Notes: generated from the letters alone by a model not told the origin. A stretch of DNA of 64,000 bases from Apoderus coryli (GCA_911728435.2 OU452206.1:19852821-19916820); one strand, 5' to 3'; positions 22,346 through 35,440 are shown, counted from the stretch's first letter. Made by a program: numbers and translations.

Positions 22346-24148
22346 TAATTGTACCTAATTTATATACCAACTTCTATATTTCACTGCACTTTATGCATTT
22401 ATAATTAGAAATCTCATGGTACATTTTTCCTATGCTGTGGATTTAAAGTATTTGCTATCTTGGATTAATTCTAATAGCTCCAAATTGAAGCCGATAATTT
22501 TTCCAATTCGATGAGTTCAAAAATTGTGTCTAATTCTCACGCCTCCAAAATCTAAACATGCACCGTTCCACCTCTCCAGAAGTCTTCTTTCTACGCAGTC
22601 GAACATATCTCTTTTGTAACCCTCAGAATGTAAATAGGGAAAGTAGGTGGAGTGATAGATAGCTTATGTTAAAGCTATTTTGATTATCTTTACAAACCTT
22701 TTGTTTTTTCTTAAATTGTCAATTCTTTTGGGAATTGTGGCAATAAAAACGAAACAATGAACAAATGTCCACTAATTTACTTTTTACTTTAAGTATTCAA
22801 TGTAATTAGTTGATAAGTTACTTAGAATCAAATCGATAGTTTCGTTATAGGAGGTAAAACAGCAAATATTTAGACAAATAAAATCAGCAAAATTAATAAA
22901 ATTGATATATTTGAAATGTAAAAGTTAAACCAGCAATTTTTTGCGCTAAAAATGTCTTTAGAGGGGTTTTAAGTAATATTTATGTATAATAATAATAATC
23001 TCTTTGTTGTCTAACAGGTATTGCTACCCAATAACAAGACACAATCTTACATTAACAAAAACAATTGCCTAGCATTAGCATACAAAAATACCCAACTTAG
23101 AACTAACTGAAAAATAGAAAAATACAAAAAAGAAATACACGCATCAAAACGAAAAAAAAAATTGAGAGGACGCCACCACGTTCATGTGAATGTTCATATT
23201 ATAATTTTAAAGAGTATCACAATTAAAAAATAAAATTATTTATTTCAGACAAATTACATTAAACAAATATTTCGAGATCGTGTCGAATGGCTTATTTGCG
23301 TTAAATGTAATTAGTTAATACGTTGACCTTGCGGGCCAGTACACTGATTTTCTTTCACCCATCCATCTATCAATAAAAATCATTTAGAACATGCTGTTAA
23401 AGTTTCGGGACACTCCACTTTTTATTCTATCCTCGTAAGTCAATTGCATACATTTTGTGGGCGTTTGGATGTTTTTCTTAAATAATTTCATTGAGTGAAG
23501 TGACAACTACAATAATTACATTGTGTAGCTCAAAGATATAATCGATAATACAAGCAATGTTAATAACTTGAAAAATAAAAGTAGGAAATAAGTAATTGGC
23601 TATTAACTAACTTACTGTCTATACAATATCCTCATCGTAAATATAAATACCTTTGGCGACAAAAACCTACTCGATCACTTAATGACACCTACTTCAATAG
23701 TTAATAATAATTATAAATTATTTATTAAGACACATTACATGCCAGTTTGGTTGCCTTGCAGTCATAATACTTATTCTCTACTCTGTTCTACGTTCTTTGC
23801 ACGATGATAATTATGATTATGAACTAATCTGTTGTGCTTTCGCCTAGTAGGTAGATTAAGGCACTACCTAAAGACCAATAATTATTCATTACAATTCCCA
23901 GCACAACTTAACTGGAACAATATACAATAAATTTCTTGTCACTGGACAAAAAGTGTATGACATAGTAACAGATGAAATATATTTGTCTATTACGAATGAA
24001 AACATTAGAGAAAGACAGTGTTCTAAATGATTTTTATTGTGTAGATTGTCGTCTAGCGTATGGGAGCATAGGTTGTTATTTTTATTTAGTAAGAATTCAC
24101 GTTATAACCATGGTGAGCACTATATTTAATTATAGCAATAAAAGATTG
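22346..24148. other. intronic AT-rich DNA, nothing recognised
   Basis: No ORF, tandem repeat or terminal inverted repeat that I can support. Within the putative unc-5 intron. Confidence 0.4.
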
Positions 24149-24403
24149 TTTAGATTTGAAAACTTCTTGGGATGAGGCTCACAAATTACAACAACAGTGG
24201 ACGAGATATGTGACTATAATACAAAAGAAAACACTAGTTGTCCACTAGACGATTTTTGTATGTAAATTACCTGAAGAAGGCAACAGATGTACGTTGCCGA
24301 AATGTGGTTTTGGTTAAAAATGTTTTGACAATAAATAACAAGGCGTTATTTAGCCTGTTGTTGTAATTTGTGAGCCTCATCCCAAGAAGTTTTCAAATCT
24401 AAA
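24149..24403 (+). mobile_element. fold-back element with 49-bp perfect terminal inverted repeats
   Basis: 24149-24197 and 24355-24403 are exact reverse complements over 49 bp (TTTAGATTTGAAAACTTCTT inward to ACAACAACAG), enclosing 157 bp. There is no ORF. The interior carries a hammerhead-like motif at 24271-24302. A diverged relative at 42368-42480 (minus order) shares both the TTGGGATGAGG block and the hammerhead-like motif. Perfect arms suggest a recent origin. It could be a MITE or an inverted terminal-repeat remnant of a Penelope-like element, which are known to carry hammerhead ribozymes in their terminal repeats; the latter is inference. Confidence 0.75.
24271..24302 (+). ncRNA. hammerhead-ribozyme-like core
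   Basis: CTGAAGA (24271-24277) matches the hammerhead box CUGANGA. One A follows, then a 6-bp stem GGCAAC/GTTGCC (24279-24284 with 24293-24298) around the loop AGATGTAC, then GAAA (24299-24302). In the relative at 42450-42479 the stem reads GGCAAG/CTTGCG: the loop-closing C-G pair became G-C, a compensatory change, while the basal pair is lost. Stems I and III and the cleavage site are not clear, and the extra A between box and stem is atypical, so self-cleavage is unproven. Confidence 0.4.
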
Positions 24404-25500
24404 TATTGAAGAAATAAGACTCAAGAAAAGAAAACTAAATATAAAAGATTATTAAATTTCAAAAAAGTACTACACGTTTAAAATTACTAGTTCTGGCCAT
24501 CCTATTAAATTGTATTTCCTTCTTGGTTCAACCAGATAGCTCAAGTAAAACACTTGGTTAAGTAACTAAATAAATAATTTTTTATCCTCATCTCTCCTTC
24601 TATCTGAAAGTGGGCATAAAATCGGTGTACGTCTCTTACTTAACCATAAACTAACTTACATTCAACGTTTAAAATGTAATAAAACCAAAAGTAAATGCTA
24701 AACGGCATATATTATACATGTATCTTGTCAAAATGTACTCTGCTGGGCTGGTTCTGCATGTAAATTTATGTAGAACGACTAGGCGGACGGTCGGTCGTTC
24801 GGTCGCGGATTGTCTTTTTGTTTTCTATCATGTTGTTTACTATGACCAGTCTGGTAGAGTTAATTGTTATATATTCTCGGGGACATATCCATTGCTTCAT
24901 TGTATGTAGTTATAACGTAGTATTCCTAAAGAGGGATTTAGTCTACAGTATGTCCACACATGTCGTTTATTCGGCCCTCTATCGACACCGACAAAAGTCA
25001 AGTCGAAACTTCTGTTATGCTTGTTTCTCTCTCTCGAGTGAAGACATTTGAAATGCCTTCAAAATTGTGCTTTAAAATGTCGCTTGATTGCTTCCAATCT
25101 AACGCTCTCCAAAAGTCTGTTTGAAAGCAGTCCCGGTGCAAAATTTGTCACTAGCAGAACTTTCATCGTTTTCTTTATTAAAAAATATAATTTTGTCGAT
25201 TTTCTTCCTTGTATTCGATATATTTTTTGAGGGAAACAGAAGAGTTTCATTAAAAATGTTTGTTAAAAGACCACATTTCTAGTCCTCTTGTGCCCTCTAT
25301 TTCTGGACATACTGTATATTATGCAAATATAGCATGAACAAGTTCTCTACCCACGTGAGCTTAGACTTTGTAGTAGTCATAACATTACGGATTATTAAGA
25401 AATTATAAGGAAATTGAACTTTTAAGTCCATGACAGAGTGGCGTTTCACTATAGTATTGTCACCTTGAGACAGGCCGCAGGATTCTCACTGTGGCATGCC
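24404..25500. other. intronic DNA, no gene seen
   Basis: Short overlapping ORFs at 24718-24909, 24818-25051 and 25048-25250 lie on both strands and show no motif. I read them as chance. Confidence 0.4.
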
Positions 25501-25519
25501 TAAAGTTGGTTCTTAACTT

Positions 25520-27365
25520 TTGCTTGTCTAAAAACACAAAATAGGTTTTTTTGTGGAATTGATGGAATTCCGATTGCAGTAATGAAAAACTTAACATTGT
25601 CAGCTCTTAGAATCTTAATCGATGCTATAAACTTAACTTTTTTACGAGGTGTATTTCCTGCATGCCTAAAAACCGCATTGGTTATACCATTACATAAGAG
25701 TGGTGAAACTGATAATCCATCAAATTTCAGGACCATATCTTTACTGTCAACTTTTTCCAAAATAATCGAAAAGCTGGTCAAAAAGCGACTCCTCAGTTTT
25801 CTCAGAGCCAATAATATAATAACATCGGAGCAGTTTGGCTTCTCGAGCGCCAGGAGCACTTCGGATGCCATATTTTCTTTTCTCGAGAATGTTTATTCCC
25901 GCTCAATGAGAATAGAGCAGTTGCCGGAGTATTTTGCGATTTTTCAAAGGCGTTTGATTGTGTAGATCACAGCATCCTTCTCAGGAAGCTTGAGTTTTAT
26001 GGTGTTAGGGGTGCACCTTTGGACTGGTTTCATTCTTATTTGACTGAACTGGTCAGGTTTGGGAGTGGTGTGTCTGATAGTATGTGTGTGCCTTGCGGAG
26101 TGCCACAGGGGTCTGTTTTGGGTCCTATTCTTTTTCTTCTTTATATTAACGACATTACCACTATTGGACTAACGGGAAGCTTTACGCTGTTTGCGGATGA
26201 TACGACACTCCTTTGGCATGATAAAGATGCTGATATTGTGAAAGAAAACATTCGAATGTGATTTGGGAAAGTTAAAGGAATGGTGTGATTCGAATTATCT
26301 CTCATTTAATTTATGAAAAACACATGTATTATCTTTTAATTTTAAATTTGATGATTTGCTATTTGAGGATAACCATATTAATAGTCCTAATTGTGTTAAG
26401 TTTTTGGGACTCCAAATTGATTTAAAGCTTAAGTTTGATGAACATGTTAAACTGTTGAGCAGGAAGGATTCATATGGCTGTTATGCTTTGAGAGTTGTGT
26501 CAGGGGCTCTTGGACTGAAAGTTGCACGAAATGTGTATTTTTCTTTAGTGGAGGCGTATCTTCGATATGGAATAGCGTTCTGGGGTACTTGTAGCAAAAC
26601 TTTGTTTAAGAGTATATTTACACTGCAGAAGCGGGCTGTTCGTTATATGTGTAAGACAGATTTTACTGCAAGTTGTAGAGAATTATTCAAAAAACACCGA
26701 ATATTGACTCTTACATCACTTTTCATTTTAGAAACTGTCTTATTCATAAAAATGTAAGAAACATTAACAGCTCAGCTCCACCTAGTCACCCTTATCCCAC
26801 GAGACTAGTTCAGCGGGTGCACTTGCCTATACCGAGGTCTGCCTTGGTAAAGAAATCACTCCTTTATGACAGTCGCAGAATGTACAATCATTTGCCGCCA
26901 AACTTGACGGCTGTAAAAAATCCCAAGCAATTTAGGGAGACTGTTAAGCGCGTTCTTCTTGAGAAGGCCTATTACTCACTGGAGGACTACTTTGCTGATG
27001 CGTGGTAGTGTTTGTTTTGATTTTGTTGTGTTGGTTTGCTTTTGGCTTGGTTTGATGATTTTAATGTATTATATTTTTTCTGTTCTGCAACTTGCATATT
27101 TATGTTGTGTTGTTATTTACATATTTTACTTCATGAATGTTTGGGGGATTTGAGATTTTACTCTTGCCTTCCTACGAACACTGACAACATAATGTAGTAG
27201 GTTTACGTATATTTTTAAAATATTTTTTTTTTATATTGTGTTTCAAACGATTAATTACATTAATCTTTTGTATTTGTATACGTCTTTGTTATATATTATT
27301 TTAAGTATGACTTTGTCTACAAGAACTTTTGTGATTCTTTTATGACAATAAAGTTAAAGTTATTA
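25520..27365 (+). mobile_element. LINE family 2, 5'-truncated and frameshifted
   Basis: From about 25540: CGIDGIPIAVMKNLTLSALR, KTALVIPLHKSGETDNPSNF, SEQFGFSSARSTSDAIF; then, after a frameshift near 25900, the catalytic box A VFCDFSKAFDCVDHSILLRK, DWFHSYLTELVRF, CGVPQGSVLGPILFLLYIND and FADDTTLLWH; a further shift near 26260; thumb NCVKFLGLQIDLKLKFDEHV and LVEAYLRYGIAFWG; a final shift near 26757 and the C-terminus RMYNHLPPNLTAVKNPKQF ending LEDYFADAW at 27008. The 3'UTR ends with ACAATAAAGTTAAAGTT at about 27360. Four frames are needed, so it is dead, but box A and box C both survive. The minus-strand element at 47840-49520 is the same family. Confidence 0.9.
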
Positions 27366-28107
27366 TTGTGAAAAAAATAAATACCAAATATGTCTTCTGA
27401 AATAATCGAGCTCAGTGGTTTAATCTTGGAATGATATTCCATATTTTATAAATATCAAAACTTAATTATATTTAGACTGCCTCTTGATGCTTTTCCCAAT
27501 TTTAGAAACAATAAATATTTGTATTTAATTTCACAAAACGCTAGCACCCTTCGCTCTGTAGGTACGAAATTGAATTTTAAATTATTTAAACTACAATCGA
27601 TTGCTATAAACACTGAAATCATAACATAAATATTAGAAGAAGCAAATGCATTTTGTATATAACTCGAATTTCCTATAAATATAAAGCGGAGAAGAAAAAA
27701 GAATCGAGAATTGGAATAGTTTCCCTATAGAAGGACATCGTAATTAAAAGTCAATAGGCAACCATTTTCAATGAGAGAAGGCGCGCGACGAGATTTTTCA
27801 TTCATTGGAAATGCTCTCGAGCACTTAATTTCTATTGTTCTAATTCCGTATTTAACTTGTATTATTGTTTGCATTCTTTTTTTCATTTTTTCAACTACAC
27901 GAAATTAAAAATTGAGAAACAAAAGTTGTACAAGTCTATAGAGAATGTCCCAAGTTATAGTGTCAGGTAGAGTAGCTTCAATGCATCAGCAACATTTTTC
28001 AAAGCGTTTTCTTAGTTTAAACAAAGGCACGATGAGTTTGATTGAGATAATGATAAAAAGGAATGTATTGTTTCCACCCCAGTTTAGTTACGTGGTTTCT
28101 CAGGGCG
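27366..28107. other. intronic DNA, nothing recognised
   Basis: AT-rich, no ORF of note and no repeat that I can support. Confidence 0.4.
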
Positions 28108-30429
28108 CAGTGCCCGGTCAGCGTAAATATAAGAGGCAGTAAAACCACTCTGAAATCTGCTCGAAGTATTGTCTATCTCACTCAGCCTCTTGGAGGCAGT
28201 TGGTGTCTCGATTGGTTCTGATTTATACGGCATTGCCTGCAATATTGGTGCAGATTGACAAAGATTCTTGAAAGCCAATAATACGTTTATTACCAACTCA
28301 TTGGCCCAACTCATCATCATCATCATCAAACAGCCTGTCTCGTCCACTGCTGAACATAGGCCTCCGTTAACGATCTCCATTTATTTCGATCCTGGGCATC
28401 CTGGATCCAATTTGGTGTTACTCTTTTTATGTCATCCGTCCACCGGGTCGGCGGACGACCTCTGTTCCTGAACGCATCTTGCCTAGGTCTCCACTCTATG
28501 ATCTTTTTGGTCCATCTTTCGTTGGTCATTCTTGCGACATGTCCAGCCCAGTTCCACTTTAAATATGTTATTCGCTGGATTGCATCGGTAACCCCTGTTC
28601 TCTGACGTATCCGATCATTCGGGATCCTGTCTCTCAGCGTGACTCCCAACATGGAGCGTTCCATGGCTCGCTGGGCCACTCTTACTTTATTTACCGATTT
28701 TCGTGTTAGAGTTAAGGTCTCCGAACCATAAGTCAGAACCGGCAGAACACACTGATCAAACACTTTCCGCTTAAGGCATATGGGGGTTTCGGACTTAAAA
28801 ATGTGCTTCAGCTTTCCATAGGCGGCCCACGTTAGTCCTATCCTTCTTTTGATTTCGCAGGTTTGATTGTCCCTGCCAATCGTAATATCATGGCCCAGAT
28901 ATCTGTAGGATGTAACTTGGAAAATTTCTTTTCCTTCTACTAAGTAGTTTCGGCTTGGGACTAGATTTGTCATGAAATTTGTTTTCGATGGATTGATTTT
29001 AAGCCCAACTTTATGTGAAGCAGATGTTAGTCTCATAAGCAGTTTCTCTGCCTTATCCAAGCTATCTGAAATCAGTACAATATCATCAGCGAACCGAAGG
29101 TGACTGAAATTTTCACCGTTAATATTTATACCCATATTCTCCGACTCGACACTCTTGAACATATACTCCAACAAAGTGGTAAATAGTTTAGGGGAGATTG
29201 TGTCGCCTTGTCGTACACCGCGCTGCACTCTGAATCTGTCTGTCTCTTCATGGAGTCTTATGTTCGCTGTTGCATTTCCGTATATATGTTGCAGTATAGC
29301 AGAGTATCTGTGGTCTACTCGGCAGTCGGCAAGTACTTTAAACATCTCGCTGTGCTTGCTGGAATCAAACGCCTTTTCGTAGTCCACAAATATTAACACG
29401 AGTGGCTTGTTGTACTCAACGGACTTCTCGATCAATGTCTTAATAACTTGCAGATGGTCATTTGTTCCGTATCCGGATCGGAAACCTGCCTGTTCTGTCG
29501 GCTGGTAGAAGTCCAATTTCGATGTTAGACGCTTAGTTAGAATTTTGGTAAACAATTTATAGAGATGAGAAAGCAGGCTAATTGGTCTATAGTTCTTCAG
29601 GTCGGCAATGTTGCCCTTCTTATGCATGATGATTATGGTTGCATTGTTCCAGTTCGTAGGTGTTGTGGTTTCCATAAGACATTTATTGAATAATTTTGTT
29701 ATGGCCTTTAACAGTTGTTCTCCGCCTTCCCTAACTGCCTCAATCACGATGTCGTCATCACCTGGAGCCTTATTGTTTTTCATTTCCGACATTGATTTTA
29801 GGACTTCCTCCTCTGTTATGTCAGGCATTTCCTCCGATCCCTGGTTTAAAACTCGAGGGATGTCCTCTGTGCATCTCAGCTGTTCATCATTGCCATATAA
29901 ATTTGCATAGAAATCTTTCACAGTTTCTAGAATCTCTTGTTTATTTGTGACCATTTGTCCATCTGCGTTTTCCAGTTTAATGATTTCTGTCCTCCCCAAA
30001 GCGAGTTTATTTCTGAGTACTTTCATGCTCTTGTTACCCATCTTGTGTTGTAATCTCTGATATCTTTCCGTGCGGCTCTCGATATATTCCTATTCAATAT
30101 TCTCAACTGGTCTCTGTTGATTGATTGTTTGTGTATCATTTCTCGCCTTTGTTTCATAAGGTGGCGGGTGTTCACCGATAGTCTTTCTTCTTTATCACTC
30201 CTTTGGGTGCAGTGTATTTGCTGAGCTTCTCGTAACGATTTCAGTATTGTGTCATTCAAGCCCAACTAGTTGGCCTTAAAAATAATTTTTAAACATGCTC
30301 CTGTATTTCGCTTTCTCGGCTATGTTGTATTGTTGCATGCCCCTTAACGCGACTTCTCTCTGTAACCGCCACACAAAGTATACCGATCAGAGTGGGTATA
30401 CTGTCTCTTATATTTACGCTGATCCAGTG
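28108..30429. mobile_element. DNA transposon with TIRs, host of the RTE insertion
   Basis: 28116-28153 and 30387-30425 are inverted repeats: both contain TCAGCGTAAATATAAGAG and CCACTCTGA, with about four differences over 38 bp. The ends may be CAGTG at 28108 and CACTG (minus strand) at about 30429. Between the arms lies the RTE element. Without it the DNA element would be roughly 370 bp, with no coding frame, so it is a non-autonomous MITE. No clear target duplication was found outside the arms, so the superfamily is unknown. Confidence 0.6.
28312..30259 (-). mobile_element. RTE-clade LINE, 5'-truncated, near-complete reverse transcriptase
   Basis: The 571-residue minus frame 30041-28326 carries NNKAPGDDDIVIEA (about 89-102), NYRPISLLSHLYKLFTKILT, box A FVDYEKAFD (218-226), RGVRQGDTISPKLF, catalytic FADD (317-320), and the RTE C-terminus LKWNWAGHVARMTNERWTKK and GRPPTRWTDDIKRV. 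This wording is typical of arthropod RTE endonuclease-reverse transcriptases. An overlapping frame 30265-30023 holds the linker before the polymerase (NRNISRAARKDIRDYNT), joined by a frameshift near 30035. The endonuclease is missing. The 3' end is an ATG/CAT triplet repeat (28312-28326), the usual RTE tail. GCCCAACT flanks both sides (28304-28311 and 30260-30267), a probable target duplication. Confidence 0.92.
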
Positions 30430-31617
30430 AGGAGTCCTATTTTATATTAGTTAACATCTTAAATTGGTTTATTTAATTTTTTTTAAATGAGGTAGAATGT
30501 CAAAACTCAGCACTGAAGAAGAAATATTACAACCACAATAGGCGTTTTGCATTAGATTAGAATTTGATATTTGTCCAAGTTTTACTCCAACTTATGTAGA
30601 ATCGTCGACGGCAATCCTTGCCGGACAGCCTGTATTTATGAATAACCCTCTATGAAATGTAAGACTGAGTTATATTGTAAGAGCAAAAACCTTTTTCGTA
30701 GATTGTACAGTCATATACATATTATATTGCATATACAATAGAACTCCAATTACTTACAATTTGTCTGTCTCTGATCCTAAATTAAAATTCAAGTCTGATT
30801 GCTATTATAGTCTGCGGACTTATTCATTTTTATTTTTTGCTGGTTTATACACGTATATTAATAAAAAAAATCTTTTGTCCAATCGTGGAATCACATCCTG
30901 CGAGAGTAAAATTGTGCAGGATGACGAAAATTGGGAAGAGGGAACACTTTGAATACTTTTTATTTCTCATAAACTATTTTTGTGATGAAATGTGATGAAA
31001 TTAGTAAAAAATAGTTTTGTTTTAACATTCTGCGCCAAGGACTAAGTCGAACGTAGTCAGTGGATCCCAAGAAACACGACAATGAATTAAAAAAACCATA
31101 TAGAAGCTGAACTAATTCCTGAAAGTAGTACGAGGAGGTTAGCAGCTGAAGACCACCTAGTCAATGAATCGAATACTTCAATAATTAAATTATCTATTCC
31201 AAATCATCAAACATATAACAAAACACAATGCATCTTCTTCTCGTTAAAATATACCTTGAAATACTTTATCTTCGCAGCCTTAAATGGAATTATTGTTAGC
31301 CTGTAAGAAGGCAAACACGGGCTTCTGTAAAATATGCCTTCGGCCTCATGCACGATGAAAAGTAACTCTCTTTAAGTGAGTGGCTGCTGCTGCTGCTGCT
31401 AGGCTCTTCTCTATGCTATAACAACACAGTGTGTTGTGTGGATTGCTTGAATATTCAAGTAATTGTGCTTTTATTATTGCAACATAGGTCCTGAGGCGAA
31501 TTCCACAAAACAGGAATGGGGTCCGTACGCTAATCGAAGCGAATCTCTGGGAAACCAACAACTATTATTGTGGCAATATTAAAACAGTGGCGGATGCTAA
31601 AATTTTATATAAGAGAT
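30430..31617. other. intronic DNA; CTG-type microsatellite only
   Basis: A short (GCT)n run lies at about 31383-31401. ORFs 30761-30952 (+) and 31346-31561 (-) lack motifs. Confidence 0.4.
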
Positions 31618-33335
31618 ATTTTATTTTTTATTTATTTATTGTCATTACATGTCATTACCAAAAAAGGTTTACACAAGTTATATTAAATATTAAAATATTA
31701 CATAACACAACATAAAAACATAGAAAACTTAATCAAAACAGAAAGTCAGTGCTGAGGAATTCATCAATGGAGTAAAAAGCCTGGTCAATTAAGTAGTTTT
31801 TTAATCTATTTTTGAACATTGCAAGGCTCAGTGTTTTCAAACTATCTGGCAAATGATTATAGCATGTGGGACCATAATAATTTACAGAATTTCTGCTTCT
31901 ACCCAACCTCATATATTCAGGAAGAATGTCATTTTTGTTTCTGGTATTGTGGTTGTGAACTTCATCATGCCTTATGTACAGATTGTAATTATTTTTCACA
32001 TACATAATTGACTTGTAGATATAGAGACACGGGAGTGTAATTATTTTACATTCTTTAAATTTAGGTCTGACATCCTCTCTATACTTTAAATCTGTCATTA
32101 TTTGAACCACTCGTCTTTGGATTGCGAATACCCGACTAGCATGACAAGAGTGTCCCCAAATTGACAAAGCATATGAAGCCACACTGTGAAAAAGGCCATA
32201 ATATGCTAATTTCAAAGCATTAAAAGAGACTTCACCCTTCAAGCTTCGCAACATGAACACAACCTTAGCCAACTTGGCAATGGTAACCTCGACATGACCC
32301 GGCCAGGTTAGCTTTTGGTCCAAAGTGACACCCAAAAACTTAACCAGACCATCAGAAACAGCAACATCCGTCTCACGTAATGTAAATATTTTAGTAGCTG
32401 TTTTATTGGCATTCATACAGAGTTTGTTAGCTGCAAACCAGTCCGCAGCCCTCTACTGTGAATTAATCATACTTGAGGCCAGAACATCACTCGACAGTTC
32501 AACATCGTCTGCAAACAATGTCAGGTCAGAGCATGGCAGATGTAGCGGTAAATCATTAATGAAAATCAAAAACAATAGAGGTCCGAGCACCGAGCCCTGT
32601 GGGACTCCACAAGAGCTCAACAAGGGCTGAGAAGACTTTGACTCAAACATCGTTACGCCATTCCTACCAGTGAGATAGGACCTCAGCAAACGAATCGAAT
32701 TCGCACTCATACCGTATCGCTCCAGTTTACCCAACAAGATATCGTGTGAGACGCAATCAAACGCCTTTGTTAAATCAAGAAAAGAAGCCCCCACAAGCCT
32801 TCTACTCTCAAAAGCGGTTACAACGCTATTTATAAAATTTTCTATACCTAAAACGGTGTTAAGTTTCGGTCTAAATCCAAATTGTTTCGGAGAAAATAAA
32901 TTATTTCTTTCAAAATAGTTGGCTAATTGTTTAAAGAGTATCTTTTCAAAAATTTTGCCTAGAACAGGCACTATAGAAATAGGGCAATAGTTGTTCAATT
33001 CATCTGGAGATCCTTTTTTGAATAACGGTATAATTTTGCTAAATTTCAGACGACTCGGAAACATACCGGATGAGATCGCCAAATTAATCAATATTGTCAA
33101 TGGTATAATTATTATATCCTTAATATATTTAATAATAATTTATTATATCTCTCATCTCAATAAAAGATATTTCATTAAACTCAAAATTGCCAGGAATGTC
33201 AATAGACAACAAATCCAGTGGACTGATATTTGAGGATAAGTCATGGGTTAAAGTTTCCGCAATACTGGTAAAATATGTATTGAAATCATCAGCAGTAAGA
33301 TTTGTTAATGATTGTTGGGTAACAGAACTATTGAA
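31618..33335 (-). mobile_element. LINE family 1 copy B
   Basis: Minus strand. The 3' end is a TAAATAAATAAAAAATAAA tail at 31618-31645. The C-terminal frame 32416-31733 (227 residues) runs KFLGVTLDQKLTWPGHVEVT to FLSTDFLF. The reverse transcriptase frame 33100-32453 has FLDLTKAFDCVSHD, CGVPQGSVLGPLLF and FADDVELSS. A 12-bp deletion removes DSTI just after FADD. About 53 bp are missing near 33137, and a stop separates the two frames. The 5' end breaks off near 33335, inside the linker retained in copy A. Inactive. Confidence 0.9.
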
Positions 33336-35440
33336 AGTGATTAATTGGCATCACTTTTGCTTGCTGGTTAGCCTGATCGATTCGCCAGCAGATCAGAGTA
33401 GATTTGTGGTGTTTGGCACAACCTTCCGCATGCGAATCGCACGCTCTATCAATAAAGCCTCCTTTATCAAATTACTTTATTATATTCTTAAAAAGAGTTA
33501 TATGTTCCAACTACCAATAAACTGGTGAAATTTTAAACGCAATTTTCTCGAGAATTATGGGGTCAAATATCAAAAGTAACCTATCCGCGCAGGTAAAAAA
33601 TGCTTTAAAATGATGTATCACTCGACCCCTACTGCTATCTGAAAATTGGGAACACAGACAGACAGACTTCCATCTAGAAATGGTCTTAATCGTCTCAAGC
33701 AACTTCAAACTGGTTATATCCGTGTTTATCTCAAATTTTTCTTAGCGCATTCACAATACTCTCCCTGTGCGGGAAAGTAATATATGAAGAGGTGCCTTTA
33801 TTTTGAATCCAACAATACGTGGTTTCCTTTTTGACCATCAGTTTAGTTACACTCTGTATATAGATAATTTTCACAGTTTTAAGTACAACAAGGATATAAG
33901 TAAGGTGATCGTGCCAGTTCCTAAATAAAATTTGGAAAGTTCATATCTGGCTTCATGAAAATCCTGGATGGAAATAGGCAAACAAAATATTACATTCTCT
34001 TTTATATCAATGCCTTGTCGTCTGTTCTACGTTGGAATTTATTTGTACACAAAATGATTTAGTATAGACTGAGGGGTTATAATATATAAATAAATGCTGG
34101 AATCCTATAAATTTCCAACTAGATGGGATTTGAGAAGGGCCACAATGTCAAATTATAAATCACGGAAAAGCGAGCAGCACGTTTCAATCTCGGATTTAAA
34201 TTGTTAATTAAATTTCGTGTTTTGGTTTGGTATTATAAACTAATAGATATACAACATGCTAAATCACATTTTTTGCGTAAATTTAGGTATTTCTGATTCT
34301 GAATCCCAAAAACTTTAAAACTAAAGTACAACTTTGGCTGTTGACAAGTTGAATGTATTTGTGTTTATAAAATTTGTTTGTTTGTCCAATTGTGAATAAA
34401 GACAATTGTTATTATTATCATTTATGAAATCAATAATTATATAATTATTAAAATGTACGAGAATGTTAATTATGAAGTTGTTCAATAAAGAAAAAGACAG
34501 GTATTTTACTTTTTTTAATATAATCGGTTTTTACATATAAAACGAAACGGTTGACCAGCAGGTAGAAGAGTGGGCTAGCACTTCTTTCTGCGGTCCGTAA
34601 CCCATCTTTGTCATTACGAAAGGCCATGTGATTAAGGAATTGCGTAAGTGAAAAAGAAAGTCCTACTGGAGAATACTCAAGTCCAGAGAGAAATAGGTTT
34701 TTCGGCCCTCGGCATTAATAATAATAATGATTCACCAAAGATCTCTTTCGATCGAAGTGAATAGAGACAAAAAGACATTCTTGTGGACTTAACAAGTCAC
34801 TCCCCGTTATTCTTCATAAATACGAGTGACTTAAAATCGTTCGAAAGCTCAAATATTATTATTGTAACAAAACTACAATCTCGAATGACTATTATGAGAG
34901 ACACCACAGTGAAAGGAGAGTTGAGTCCGTCTGTACGAAATATATTTTAAATGGACCAGAGTATCAAAATACGTTAAAATCACTTGCTATGATGATATTT
35001 CAACAAAATATCTGTAACATTATGCGTTCGCAGCCAACGAATTAACCGCCTTCCTCATATCTGCTTGCCCTGATGGTTAAGTGACCGATAGCTCCCCAGC
35101 CACCGATTGTTGACATAGAAACGCCATTATGGAAATTTCAATTAGGGACCGACGGAATGGCCATTTATTTACGCGCGAATGCTTTAATTTGTCCATGCAC
35201 TATCCGGTCGCGTTGCTTGTTATTCATGTTGTGATTATTATCACAGCGAAAAACCTGACACATTGTTTAATATACTGTTGTAGTTGTAATAAAACAAGTT
35301 ATCAGTATTGAACAGGTACTCCATTTTATTTACTTTGACTATGATTTATATGACAATAAAATACCTGCTAACGAATCAAAAAGAATGCTCACCAAGCAGA
35401 TACTAATAGATTTAATAATATGAGGAGAGTCATGTTTTTA
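33336..35440. other. intronic DNA, no gene seen
   Basis: No supported feature. AT-rich with short ORFs on both strands (33511-33708 -, 35129-35311 +) lacking motifs. Confidence 0.4.

Noticed and set aside
28326..30041. 571-codon frame as a host gene
   Set aside because: Its RT motifs, RTE C-terminus, triplet-repeat tail and flanking duplications identify it as a transposon.
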